Made by a program: the position numbers and the translations under genes. Shown in pieces: positions 51,783 to 60,317 of a DNA stretch of 64,000 bases. Numbering within the stretch: position 1 is the first letter of the stretch; each line of letters begins with the position of its first letter. The notes below the pieces were generated by a model. That model did no database searches. It was not told the DNA's origin and saw only the letters and a list, made by a program, of their open reading frames with translations. Origin of the DNA: Autumnicola musiva (GTDB taxonomy: Bacteria > Bacteroidota > Bacteroidia > Flavobacteriales > Flavobacteriaceae); assembly GCF_031846585.1 (NCBI RefSeq), contig NZ_JAVRHK010000001.1, positions 372,001 through 436,000 on the forward strand, in the 5' to 3' direction.

Positions 51783-53243
51783 ATGAAGATGAAAGAAAGA
51801 AAAAACATAGATAGGCTTTATCAGGAGAAATTCAAAGATTTTGAAGCTTCTCCCAGGGAGGAGGTATGGCAAAATATTTCAGCCAGACTTAAAAAGAAAG
51901 AGGAGAAGAAACCTCTAATTATTCCTTTATGGTACAAGCTGGGGGGAATAGCCGCCGCGCTTGCTGTAATTATGGGGCTTACCTATTTCCTTAACAATAA
52001 CATCATTTTAAATACTGGCACAGAGGTGGTTTTTGAAATTGAAGATACCAACCGCCCGAAAATTAAATTTCCTGAAAATAATTCAACACTTCAGAAAGCT
52101 ATAAAGCTCCTAGATTCTGTACAGGCTGAAAGTGAAAATATCAGAAATACTGAAAATGTCCAATACGCGGCCAATTTAGAAAATTCTTCCCGCGAAAAAG
52201 CTTCAGCTTCAGAACTATCAAATATTGACTCCAACAATACGGCTCAAGAAACAAATAACGAGGAGGAAAGCATTGCTTCCGAAAGCAGTCCGAACCCAAC
52301 TTCCGAAGATAATAAATTTTCAAATCCTCAATCCCAAGAGAGCAATTCTTCAGCAATTGCAGAAAACGAAGAACAAGAAAATAAAGCTACAGAAGAACCT
52401 GCTTCAGAAAAAAATATACCGGACAATTTAGATGAAAATGCAGGAAATAATGCTCTTGCCGAGCTTGCAGATAAAAAGGAAGAGGAGAAAGAGTTAATCC
52501 CAAAGAACGAAAAAGGAAAAATAAGGTTAAGCACTTTTGCAGCTCCCATTTTCTACGATAATCTTGGCAGCGGCAATGCAATTTCTGCAGAATTCAGTAA
52601 TAATAATTCTCAGTCCCAGGTAACAATGGCTTACGGACTGAATATTGCTTATCCCATAAATGAGAAATTGAGTATTAGAACAGGAATAAGTAAGGTAAAT
52701 ATTAATTATGATATTGAAGAAATTTCATATGCTCCTTCTGCTTTTGCTCGAAATATTGAAAGTATAGATTACAACACCAGTAATAATTTACAGATACAGG
52801 ATGATAGTCCGGCAATAAGAATTCCCAACTCGGCGGAGTCTCCATCAGGTTTTAATAATTACTCTGCCGTCTCCCCTGCTTACGTTTCTGGACAAATCAA
52901 TCAACAATATGGATTTCTTGAAGTACCGGTGGAGATTGAATATGCTCTTATTAACAAAAAATTCGACCTTAATATTATTGGCGGAGGCAGCAGTTTGTTT
53001 TTAGATCAGAATACGGTTAGTATTATGGCCAACAACCAGCGAACCGAATTAGGAGAAGCCAACAATATAAATAAGGTAAGTTTTAGTACCAACATTGGAT
53101 TAGGCCTGGGCTATGAATTTCTTCCCGATTTTAAAATAAATGTGGAGCCGATTTTTAAATACCAGTTAAACACTTTTAAAGGCACCGAGGGAGTGCAGCC
53201 TTTCTTCTTCGGAATTTATTCCGGTTTTAGCTTTAAGTTCTAA
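51783..53243 (+). CDS. Predicted trans-envelope protein: anti-sigma-like tail, TM helix, acidic linker, outer-membrane beta-barrel
   Basis: A 486-residue protein. Residues 1-45 are a charged cytoplasmic region (IDRLYQEKFKDFEASPREEV, WQNISARLKK) of the type placed before the membrane helix of Bacteroidota anti-sigma-like proteins. A TM helix follows (about 50-70, LGGIAAALAVIMGLTYFL). Residues about 75-248 are a Glu/Asn/Ser-rich low-complexity linker. From about 250 the chain alternates beta-strands as in OmpW/PorT-like barrels (VTMAYGLNIAYPINEKLSIR, TNIGLGLGYEFLPDFKINVE) and ends in SGFSFKF with the terminal Phe used by BAM substrates. Start is ATG 51783 or 51789. Both membranes would be spanned by one chain; topology is inferred. 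Confidence 0.8.
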   Translation: MKMKERKNIDRLYQEKFKDFEASPREEVWQNISARLKKKEEKKPLIIPLWYKLGGIAAALAVIMGLTYFLNNNIILNTGTEVVFEIEDTNRPKIKFPENNSTLQKAIKLLDSVQAESENIRNTENVQYAANLENSSREKASASELSNIDSNNTAQETNNEEESIASESSPNPTSEDNKFSNPQSQESNSSAIAENEEQENKATEEPASEKNIPDNLDENAGNNALAELADKKEEEKELIPKNEKGKIRLSTFAAPIFYDNLGSGNAISAEFSNNNSQSQVTMAYGLNIAYPINEKLSIRTGISKVNINYDIEEISYAPSAFARNIESIDYNTSNNLQIQDDSPAIRIPNSAESPSGFNNYSAVSPAYVSGQINQQYGFLEVPVEIEYALINKKFDLNIIGGGSSLFLDQNTVSIMANNQRTELGEANNINKVSFSTNIGLGLGYEFLPDFKINVEPIFKYQLNTFKGTEGVQPFFFGIYSGFSFKF

Positions 53244-53983
53244 TGAATAGTTGGGTTCTGTAATTCCTGCAAGATAATTTCCCTTGTTTCCTCTCTTAAT
53301 GCTCTTTTATCTCCAACAATTTTTCCTTTTGTGGGCAAAAAATGATGAATTTTCACCCGAAGTTTTCCCGGGCCTCCACTGAAAAATTTATATGAAAATC
53401 TTTTCTTACAATCATGAAAAGTAATAGGCACAACAGGAATTTGATGCTCTATAGCCAATCTGAAAGCACCATCTTTAAAGTTATCTAAAAAAATAGTATG
53501 ATCATTAGGCACACCTCCTTCTGGGAAAATACATATGCTGTTCCCTTGCTTCAGCCTGCGCTGTGCCTCATTAAAAGCATACTGCCTGCTCCGCTGGCTT
53601 TTGCGATCTACAAGAATAGAAGTCTTTCGGTAGAAGTGTCCAAAAAGGGGGATTTTGGCCAACTCCACCTTTCCTATAAAAACAAAAGGATGTTTATTAA
53701 CAATCAGCATCAACATAATATCCACTATGGAGGTATGATTGGCTATAATCATATAGCTTTTTCCTTTCTGCATTTTTTCAGCACACTTCACCTTTGGGTA
53801 AAAGCCCATCCCGTAAATTATACATTTTGCCCATATCCTTGCACAAACATAGAATTGAGGGTAAAAACGTTCAGCAGAAGCAACTACAAGAAGTACCGGC
53901 AACATAACCAAAATGGGCAGCCCTAACAGGATGTAGAACCAGATACGCCATAACAGTAATGCGAACTTTTTGAGTATGCCCAT
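53240..53983 (-). CDS. 1-acyl-sn-glycerol-3-phosphate acyltransferase (PlsC-like), second copy
   Basis: A 247-residue membrane acyltransferase with NHTSIVD (His83, Asp88) and FPEGG (153-157, followed by VPND rather than TRSR). A hydrophobic N-terminal helix spans about 10-35. The FPEGG variant and low similarity to the copy at 18738 suggest different acyl acceptors. ATG 53983 is chosen; a TTG lies at 53992 inside the -7 box. Its 3' end overlaps the convergent barrel gene by 4 bp. Confidence 0.88.
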   Translation of the reverse strand: MGILKKFALLLWRIWFYILLGLPILVMLPVLLVVASAERFYPQFYVCARIWAKCIIYGMGFYPKVKCAEKMQKGKSYMIIANHTSIVDIMLMLIVNKHPFVFIGKVELAKIPLFGHFYRKTSILVDRKSQRSRQYAFNEAQRRLKQGNSICIFPEGGVPNDHTIFLDNFKDGAFRLAIEHQIPVVPITFHDCKKRFSYKFFSGGPGKLRVKIHHFLPTKGKIVGDKRALREETREIILQELQNPTIH

Positions 53984-53989
53984 AGAAAC

Positions 53990-53997
53990 CAAAAGTA
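53990..53997 (-). promoter_or_regulatory. -7 box of the second plsC-like gene
   Basis: The minus strand reads TACTTTTG (TAnnTTTG), 6 nt before ATG 53983; the mRNA would be leaderless or nearly so. The divergent trpS -7 box lies only 33 bp away, so the two promoters overlap. Confidence 0.45.
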
Positions 53998-54030
53998 CTA
54001 AATTGAGTCGACTGAATTCTACAAAAAGGC

Positions 54031-54038
54031 TAACTTTG
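54031..54038 (+). promoter_or_regulatory. -7 box of trpS
   Basis: TAACTTTG matches TAnnTTTG, 19 nt before ATG 54058, in a compact divergent promoter region. Confidence 0.5.
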
Positions 54039-54057
54039 TAAAAAATTGAAAAAGGAA

Positions 54058-55026
54058 ATGTCCAGAATACTTACAGGAGTACAAAGCACGGGAACACCAC
54101 ATTTAGGGAATTTATTAGGGGCTATTTTACCTGCCGTTAACATGGCCAATACCCCGGGAAATGAATCGTTCATTTTTATTGCCGATATGCATTCCCTTAC
54201 TCAAATTAAAGATGCCGAAACTTTAAGGAACAACACCTATTCTGTAGCGGCAACCTGGTTAGCCTGTGGCCTGGACATTAATAAAAGTGTTTTTTACCGC
54301 CAGAGCGATATCCCGCAGGTAACAGAACTTACCTGGTATTTAAGTTGCTTTTTTCCATACCAGCGGCTAACCCTCGCCCATTCTTTTAAGGATAAGGCAG
54401 ACCGGCTGGAAGACGTAAATGCGGGGCTTTTTAATTATCCAATGTTGATGGCGGCAGATATTTTGCTTTATGATGCCGAAATTGTACCGGTGGGAAAAGA
54501 CCAGCTGCAGCATTTGGAAATCACGCGGGATGTGGCTTCCCGTATTCACTCCAAAATAGGAGAGATTTTTGTGCTTCCCGAAGCCAAAGTTGAAAAGAAC
54601 ACCATGTACGTGCCGGGAACAGACGGGGAGAAAATGAGCAAATCCAAGGGGAATTACATAAATATTTTTCAGACAGATAAAAAACTGAGAAAGCAGGTAA
54701 TGGGTATACAAACAGACAGTACTCCGCTTGAAGAGCCAAAAGACCCTGAAACCTGTAATGTGTTTGGCTTATATAAACTTGTAGCCGGCGATGATCAAAT
54801 TGCTGAAATGCGAAAAAATTACGAAGGTGGAAACTACGGTTACGGCCATGCCAAGCAGGCACTATTTGAAGTGCTTAAAGAAAAGTTCCAGGAGCCAAGG
54901 GAAAAATATGAACATTATATGAATAACCTGCCGGAACTGGATAAGGCTTTAAGCCACGGCGCCGAAAAAGCTTCTAAAGTAGCCAATTCTGTATTACAGC
55001 GGGTTAGGGAGAAAATGGGGTACTAG
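54058..55026 (+). CDS. trpS: Tryptophanyl-tRNA synthetase
   Basis: A 322-residue class I aminoacyl-tRNA synthetase. It begins SRILTGVQSTGTPHLGNLLG with the HLGN form of the HIGH motif (15-18), and has GEKMSKSKGNYI (KMSKS loop). ATG 54058 gives the standard N-terminus; an upstream TTG 54046 is unlikely. It overlaps dprA by 4 bp at the 3' end. Confidence 0.96.
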   Translation: MSRILTGVQSTGTPHLGNLLGAILPAVNMANTPGNESFIFIADMHSLTQIKDAETLRNNTYSVAATWLACGLDINKSVFYRQSDIPQVTELTWYLSCFFPYQRLTLAHSFKDKADRLEDVNAGLFNYPMLMAADILLYDAEIVPVGKDQLQHLEITRDVASRIHSKIGEIFVLPEAKVEKNTMYVPGTDGEKMSKSKGNYINIFQTDKKLRKQVMGIQTDSTPLEEPKDPETCNVFGLYKLVAGDDQIAEMRKNYEGGNYGYGHAKQALFEVLKEKFQEPREKYEHYMNNLPELDKALSHGAEKASKVANSVLQRVREKMGY

Positions 55027-56123
55027 ACTAATTCAAACAACTTTCCCGGCAAAGGTCTTATCACGCCTTTTAGCTCCATATTGAGCAAAACAGAAGCTGC
55101 TTTAAAAGTAGGAAAGCCGCAATTAAGGGCAATAATATCCAGTTCTGCTTTGCTACTGTTCCGCAAAAAACCTGCAATTACCTCTTCTTCCGGCTCCAGT
55201 TCTATAAATAATTGCTTTTGTACAGGTTTTTCTGAATCGGGAAGATCCCAGTTCAGCAAATAAACTAAATCTGCTGCTGAAGTAAGAACATGAGCATTTT
55301 GGGATTTGATAAGATTATTACAGCCTATACTATAATTATCTCCGGGACGGCCGGGAACTGCAAAGACTTCCCTGTTATAGGAATTTGCTATATCTGCTGT
55401 AACAAGCGAGCCACCTTTTTCAGCGCTTTCAATAACAATTGTAGCCTCGCTTAAACCGGCAATTATCCGGTTGCGTTTCAAGAAATTATTGCGGTCGAAC
55501 TTATCGGTACTCCAGAAATCGGTAAAGAAGCCGCCATTGTTTTCTATCCCGGCCATATATTTTCGGTGTGCTTTAGGATAGATCTGATTTAAGCCGTGAG
55601 CCAGGCAACCTACGGTTTGAAGCCCGTACTTATTGGCCGCTTTTTGTGCAGTTATATCCACACCATAGGCATAGCCTGAAACAATAACCGGATTTAGAGG
55701 AACCAGTTCTTCTATTAATTCTTCGCAGAATGCACTACCATGACTGGTAATATTACGCGTTCCCACAATACTGATTATTTTTTGCCTTTCCAGATTAATA
55801 TTTCCTTTTTGGAAAAGCAGAACAGGACCATCAAAACAATGCTTCAATTTTTCAGGATAATCCTGATCCTGAAAGTAGGAGACTTTTATATTGTTCCTTT
55901 CGATAAACTTCAGCTCATTTTCAGCTGCTTTAAAATGTGCAGAATTCTGAAGTTCGGCTATTCTTGCCTGGCCTACCCCCTCAAGCTTCAGTAAATTTTG
56001 CTTCTTTTCTTTAAAAACCGCTTCTGCAGAACCAAAATGTCTGATAAGTTTTTTAGCCGTACTATCCCCCAGATTTGGAACATGTTGCAGGGCCAGCACA
56101 TAAAAAAGTTGGGAAAGATCCAT
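55023..56123 (-). CDS. dprA: DNA-processing protein DprA
   Basis: A 366-residue protein that loads RecA on incoming single-stranded DNA during natural transformation. A helix-hairpin-helix N-terminus (VPNLGDSTAKKLIRHFG; LEGVGQARIAEL) is followed by the Rossmann-like domain (SIVGTRNITSHG, VIVSGYAYGVDITAQKAA, PGDNYSIGCNNLI) and a C-terminal winged-helix (DprA_WH). All core motifs are intact. Confidence 0.94.
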   Translation of the reverse strand: MDLSQLFYVLALQHVPNLGDSTAKKLIRHFGSAEAVFKEKKQNLLKLEGVGQARIAELQNSAHFKAAENELKFIERNNIKVSYFQDQDYPEKLKHCFDGPVLLFQKGNINLERQKIISIVGTRNITSHGSAFCEELIEELVPLNPVIVSGYAYGVDITAQKAANKYGLQTVGCLAHGLNQIYPKAHRKYMAGIENNGGFFTDFWSTDKFDRNNFLKRNRIIAGLSEATIVIESAEKGGSLVTADIANSYNREVFAVPGRPGDNYSIGCNNLIKSQNAHVLTSAADLVYLLNWDLPDSEKPVQKQLFIELEPEEEVIAGFLRNSSKAELDIIALNCGFPTFKAASVLLNMELKGVIRPLPGKLFELV

Positions 56124-56196
56124 CTTTTAAAATTACAGAAAAAAACATTTGTTAATAAAAATTCTTTAGGTAATTTTATCCAAAGGCTTGAACCCT

Positions 56197-56204
56197 TATT
56201 TTTG
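56197..56204 (+). promoter_or_regulatory. -7 box adjoining the HU-SPOR gene
   Basis: TATTTTTG matches TAnnTTTG and ends 5 nt before ATG 56210, predicting a leaderless mRNA. Confidence 0.5.
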
Positions 56205-56209
56205 TACCG

Positions 56210-57142
56210 ATGAACATAGCACAGCATATTCAGGATTTACTTTACCGTTACGAATGCGTAATTGTACCCGGTTTTGGGGCTTTTCTTTCCCAGAAACAAC
56301 CAGCTTTTATAGACAGCAAAACCAGTACTTTTTATCCGCCCAAAAAGGTAGTCTCATTTAACAGGCAACTGGTTAAAAATGATGGTTTGCTCGCCAATTA
56401 TCTGGCTGAAGCCGAGAATCTTTCCTACAGCAATGCAATTTATAAGATAAATGAATTTGTTGCTTCCCTGGAAAAATCCCTTGAGGAGGATAAACAGGCT
56501 GAACTGGAAAACATCGGTAAATTAAGCTTTTCTGAAGAAAATATTTTGCAATTCGAGCCTTACACAAATGTAAACTATCTAACCGATTCCTTTGGACTGG
56601 ACTTTTTCCAAAGTGGCGTGGTAAACAGGGAAGTTTATAAAAAACAGGTGGAGGAGCTGGAAGAAAAAACACCATTCCTCTTTACTCCTGAAAAGAGAAA
56701 ATCTGCATCTTATCTTAAATATGCCGCTATAGGTCTTATAGCGCTGGGAATATCAGGCTTTGCAGGATTAAACATTTACAGCAACCAGGTTTCTGAACAT
56801 AATATTGCAGAACAGCAGGAAGCAGAAAGCCAACTTCAGCAGCAAATTCAGCAGGCAACCTTCATTATCGATAATCCGTTACCGGCAGTAACATTAAACG
56901 TTGAGAAACAGTCCGGCGATTATCATATTGTTGCAGGTGCTTTTCGTATGCCTGAAAATGCTGAAAAAAAGGTGGAGGAGCTTAAATCTGATGGATATAA
57001 GGCAAGACTGATTGGCGAAAATAAATATGGCCTTCATCAGGTAGTATACGCAAGCCTCCAGACACGAACGGAAGCTATAAATATGTTACGTGAGGTGAAG
57101 CATACAAACGAAAGTGCGTGGTTGCTGGTTCAGGAACTTTAA
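56210..57142 (+). CDS. HU(CCDC81)-like DNA-binding protein with TM helix and SPOR domain
   Basis: A 310-residue protein. Residues about 1-125 form a CCDC81-type HU-like domain (IAQHIQDLLYRYECVIVPGF, GAFLSQKQPAFID, VVSFNRQLVKNDGLLANYLA). A TM helix is at about 169-190 and a Gln/Glu-rich spacer at 200-215. The C-terminal SPOR domain (236-310, YHIVAGAFRMPENAEKKVEE, ARLIGENKYGLHQVVYAS) binds denuded peptidoglycan in characterised proteins. The HU part would face the cytoplasm and the SPOR part the periplasm, so it may tether chromosome to septal wall; that is inference. Confidence 0.88.
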   Translation: MNIAQHIQDLLYRYECVIVPGFGAFLSQKQPAFIDSKTSTFYPPKKVVSFNRQLVKNDGLLANYLAEAENLSYSNAIYKINEFVASLEKSLEEDKQAELENIGKLSFSEENILQFEPYTNVNYLTDSFGLDFFQSGVVNREVYKKQVEELEEKTPFLFTPEKRKSASYLKYAAIGLIALGISGFAGLNIYSNQVSEHNIAEQQEAESQLQQQIQQATFIIDNPLPAVTLNVEKQSGDYHIVAGAFRMPENAEKKVEELKSDGYKARLIGENKYGLHQVVYASLQTRTEAINMLREVKHTNESAWLLVQEL

Positions 57143-57176
57143 TACTTCTTTAACCGCAAAAAGCCCTGATCACCCT

Positions 57177-57184
57177 TATTTTTG
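57177..57184 (+). promoter_or_regulatory. -7 box of the thioesterase gene
   Basis: TATTTTTG matches TAnnTTTG, 15 nt before ATG 57200. The upstream TTG (57182) lies inside this box and is not a plausible start. Confidence 0.5.
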
Positions 57185-57199
57185 CCGAAAATACAGAAT

Positions 57200-57709
57200 A
57201 TGCAAGCTAAATCTCCGGCAGAATCCAGAACTACCCTTACTGATCTTGTTTTACCAAGTGAAACAAATCCACTAAATAACCTGTTTGGAGGAGAACTTCT
57301 TGCCCGAATGGACCGTGCCGCGAGTATTGCCGCACGCCGCCATAGCCGCAGAATTGTAGTAACCGCCTCTGTTAACCATGTTGCTTTTAATAAAGCTATT
57401 CCTTTAGGAAGCGTTGTTACCGTTGAAGCAGCTGTTTCCCGTGCCTTTAAGTCTTCTATGGAGATCTTTATTGATGTTTGGGTAGAAGATCGCGAAAGCG
57501 GTCGGCGCTCTAAAGCCAATGAAGCTATTTACACTTTTGTTGCCGTAGATGAAACCGGAACTCCTATTCAAATCCCACCTTTAGAACCGGAAACAGACCT
57601 GGAAAAAGAACGTTTTGAGGCTGCTTTAAGAAGAAAACAGTTAAGCCTGGTATTAGCAGGAAAACTGGCACCCAATGAAGCTACAGAGCTTAAGGCATTA
57701 TTTGTTTAA
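57200..57709 (+). CDS. Acyl-CoA thioesterase (YciA/BACH-like hotdog)
   Basis: A 169-residue hotdog-fold thioesterase. LFGGELLARMDRAASIAARR, VTASVNHVAFNKAIPLGSVV and FIDVWVED are family blocks; the catalytic Asp is in the MDRAA helix. It hydrolyses acyl-CoA esters in the cytoplasm. It follows the HU-SPOR gene but has its own -7 box. Confidence 0.9.
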   Translation: MQAKSPAESRTTLTDLVLPSETNPLNNLFGGELLARMDRAASIAARRHSRRIVVTASVNHVAFNKAIPLGSVVTVEAAVSRAFKSSMEIFIDVWVEDRESGRRSKANEAIYTFVAVDETGTPIQIPPLEPETDLEKERFEAALRRKQLSLVLAGKLAPNEATELKALFV

Positions 57710-58339
57710 TCATCCCCCGGGATTTTGAAAATGTATTCTTAAGCCAAAGCCCAGTATCAAAAGACTGTGTTTATTAAAATAATCTTCCAGTTCCCGGGGA
57801 GCTTTAATATCCATCCTGTCCCATCTCGTTGCAGCTTTAACATATACTGCCATTGTCCTGTCAAACCGAAAAGCTAATTCAGATTGTAACCACGTAGCAT
57901 CTCCTTCTTCGGTAAATTTATCTTCGGGGGCGCGATTGGTATAATATACAACTCCAAGGCCGGCTGTGGTATGAAGGCTCAATTCCCTGTTAAAGGCATG
58001 GTAATAGCCCACATTTATTCCTAAAAGGTTTGTGGTGGTACCACTTATGTTTCCAGTATTCTCCCTGTTTTCCACCCTTCCGCCAAAAACACTGTAATGG
58101 GTTCCAAGCGTAAGCTCAGGAATAACAAACCAATTAAAATCCAGAGCAAAGCCCCCGTATGTATTGTACTCTCCCCAAAATGAATCGTTAATACTAACCG
58201 GCCGGAAAAATTCAGCATGAAAAAATACGGTTTCCGGATCTTCAGCTATATATTGATTCGCCGGAAGAGTATCGTTTTGAGCAAAACAAAAAGCATATAT
58301 AAAAATGCCAGTTATTGTTAGTTTAATATTCAAACTCAT
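57710..58339 (-). CDS. Hypothetical outer-membrane protein
   Basis: A 209-residue protein with a signal peptide (about 1-20, ending FCFAQ) and alternating beta-strand segments with aromatic ends (FALDFNWFVIPELTLGTHYS, LGINVGYYHAFNRELSLHTT, AFRFDRTMAVYVKAATRW). It ends LLILGFGLRIHFQNPGG, so the barrel's last strand precedes a short tail. No family is recognised. Its start overlaps the upstream lipoprotein gene by 17 bp. Confidence 0.72.
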   Translation of the reverse strand: MSLNIKLTITGIFIYAFCFAQNDTLPANQYIAEDPETVFFHAEFFRPVSINDSFWGEYNTYGGFALDFNWFVIPELTLGTHYSVFGGRVENRENTGNISGTTTNLLGINVGYYHAFNRELSLHTTAGLGVVYYTNRAPEDKFTEEGDATWLQSELAFRFDRTMAVYVKAATRWDRMDIKAPRELEDYFNKHSLLILGFGLRIHFQNPGG

Positions 58340-59030
58340 AGGAGGAATTTGTAATATTAACCGGTATCAACCATTCATTCCAATCTTCATCTTCAGCAAA
58401 TTTATATTCAAGCACAATTTGTGAGCCTCCGGTAGTTTCAATATTAGTGTTTATTTCTTCTTCATCGGGAAATTTACGAAAATTTGCTTCTGAAGTATTC
58501 GCAAGAAACCTGGAAGACCTAAATTCTTCAAATGTATCGAGTTTAAAAAATTTATGTGTCTTTTCGTATTTCAGCTTAAGAAAAAGAGTGTCATTTCTAC
58601 CGGAGATATTATCTGTTTCTATGGTAAAATTCACAACAGGCTCCAGGAATATTTCACCCAGATCCATATCAATTTCTTGGGAACTTAGAGAATCTATAAA
58701 ACTCAGGCTGGAATAATGCTCATTATAAAGTTCTGTATCAGGATGATTAATATTAACAGAAAAAAAGCTGTTAGAGCTATTCAGGCTAACAAACGAAAAG
58801 ATACCGGTATTTAAGGATTTTCCGGTTCCCAAAATAGCTTTGGAATTTATATAAGGCTCTAAATGTTCTGATCCTGCGGATATAACTGAAATATCAGGAA
58901 CAGCATTTTCAGACCTGTTCAGGAGTTTTCCATTAACCCCTAAACGAATATATTCCTCTATCCTTACTTCATGCCTGTAACATGATGTAAGAAAAAATCC
59001 GGCTATGCATATAAAAAGTGCCTTTTTCAT
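58323..59030 (-). CDS. Hypothetical lipoprotein
   Basis: A 235-residue lipoprotein with an LTSC lipobox (MKKALFICIAGFFLTSCYR). The mature protein is beta-rich, possibly with a carboxypeptidase-like regulatory segment near the start (LGVNGKLLNRSENAVPDISV). ATG 59030 is chosen because the longer frame would bury the signal peptide. It is coupled to the downstream outer-membrane protein by a 17-bp overlap, so the two may interact. No function is proposed. Confidence 0.72.
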   Translation of the reverse strand: MKKALFICIAGFFLTSCYRHEVRIEEYIRLGVNGKLLNRSENAVPDISVISAGSEHLEPYINSKAILGTGKSLNTGIFSFVSLNSSNSFFSVNINHPDTELYNEHYSSLSFIDSLSSQEIDMDLGEIFLEPVVNFTIETDNISGRNDTLFLKLKYEKTHKFFKLDTFEEFRSSRFLANTSEANFRKFPDEEEINTNIETTGGSQIVLEYKFAEDEDWNEWLIPVNITNSSYEFEY

Positions 59031-59096
59031 CTGGCAACCAAATAAAAGTTGTTCTTGAAAGATACACAAAAACATAAAAGGTTGCGTCTAAGAATT

Positions 59097-60317
59097 TTAC
59101 ATTTGATAAATCCAGTCGGCTGGATTCATTTTCTGGGTATTCTTAAAAATCAGAAAATGAAGGGTGGTTTTGCCGGTAGTTCGGTTAGTGGCTACTTCTC
59201 CTATTTCCTGCTCGGTGCTCACCACGTCTCCCCTTTTCACATAAACCTCATCAAGATTATCATATATGGTAATATAATCCCCGTGTCTTACCATTACCGC
59301 TTTGTTTGCACCTTTAAGAAGCTGAACTTCACTTACCGTTCCATTAAATACCGCCCGTGCCTTTCCTCCGGGATCGGTATCGATATTCACCCCGTTATTA
59401 TTGATAATTGCAGTTTGTACAATAGGATGGCGATGTTGTCCAAAAGACATGGTGACCACTCCAGATCGTACCGGCCAGGGAAGTTTGCCTTTATTGTTGG
59501 CAAAATCGGCGGCAAGGGCCTTTGCTGCAGGGGTAAGTTCAAATACATCACGAGAAGTAGATCCGCTTTCTTCATTGGCCTTGGCAATAGACGCCCGCAC
59601 CATTTCTTCAATTTGTTGATCTATACGATTAATTTCCTGCTGGCGCTCTTTAATTTGGGCTGCAAACTGTCCTTCTTTCTCATTAATTGTAGCCATTAAT
59701 GCCTGCTGGGCTTTCCTGTTTTCCTCCAGTTGCTGTCTCGTATTCCTGTTTTCGGCAATCAGCTTTTCCTTTTCTTGCTTCTGATTAGCGAGATTCTTGT
59801 TAAGACGCTGTAAATCTTCCGTACGGGAGCGTATTTGCTCTCCCTGCTCTTTCCTGTAGTTTGTGTACTGCTTCATATACTGAAGCCTTTTATAAGCCTG
59901 TAAAAAGTTTTCTGATGACAATAAAAACATTATCCGGCTTTGTTGGGATTTACTTTTATAAGATTTTTGAATCATGCCCGCATAGTCGTCCTTCAATTGT
60001 TGTAATTCTTTCCGAAGAGCGGAAATTTTCTGAGAATTCTCATTGATTTCCTGCGTTAGCAAATTTGCCTGCTGATCGGTAACATTTATAAGATTTTCAG
60101 TCTGTTTTATTTGCTGATTAAGATCTTCCACCTGGGTAAGGACAGACTTTTCTTTCTGTTTGTTACTGGAGCGCAATTCATTAATCTTCCTGATCTCATT
60201 GCGCAATTCCAACCGCTTTTTTTCCAGCGTCTCACGATTGGTTTGAGCGTATAAACCATGGCTTAGACCGAAAGTGATAAAGAGCAGAAAAATATGCGTA
60301 AATTTCTTCATTCTCAT
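59097..60317 (-). CDS. EnvC-like murein hydrolase activator (degenerate M23)
   Basis: A 406-residue periplasmic protein. Signal peptide (about 1-24), long coiled coil (about 28-245) and a C-terminal M23/LytM domain. The zinc-binding residues are lost: the usual HxGxD reads NNGVNID, the HxH reads TLHFLI and the second site ends YDNL rather than a His. EnvC proteins of this type do not cut peptidoglycan but activate amidases at the septum. ATG 60317 overlaps the DUF4292 stop (ATGA), so translation is coupled. Confidence 0.9.
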   Translation of the reverse strand: MRMKKFTHIFLLFITFGLSHGLYAQTNRETLEKKRLELRNEIRKINELRSSNKQKEKSVLTQVEDLNQQIKQTENLINVTDQQANLLTQEINENSQKISALRKELQQLKDDYAGMIQKSYKSKSQQSRIMFLLSSENFLQAYKRLQYMKQYTNYRKEQGEQIRSRTEDLQRLNKNLANQKQEKEKLIAENRNTRQQLEENRKAQQALMATINEKEGQFAAQIKERQQEINRIDQQIEEMVRASIAKANEESGSTSRDVFELTPAAKALAADFANNKGKLPWPVRSGVVTMSFGQHRHPIVQTAIINNNGVNIDTDPGGKARAVFNGTVSEVQLLKGANKAVMVRHGDYITIYDNLDEVYVKRGDVVSTEQEIGEVATNRTTGKTTLHFLIFKNTQKMNPADWIYQM

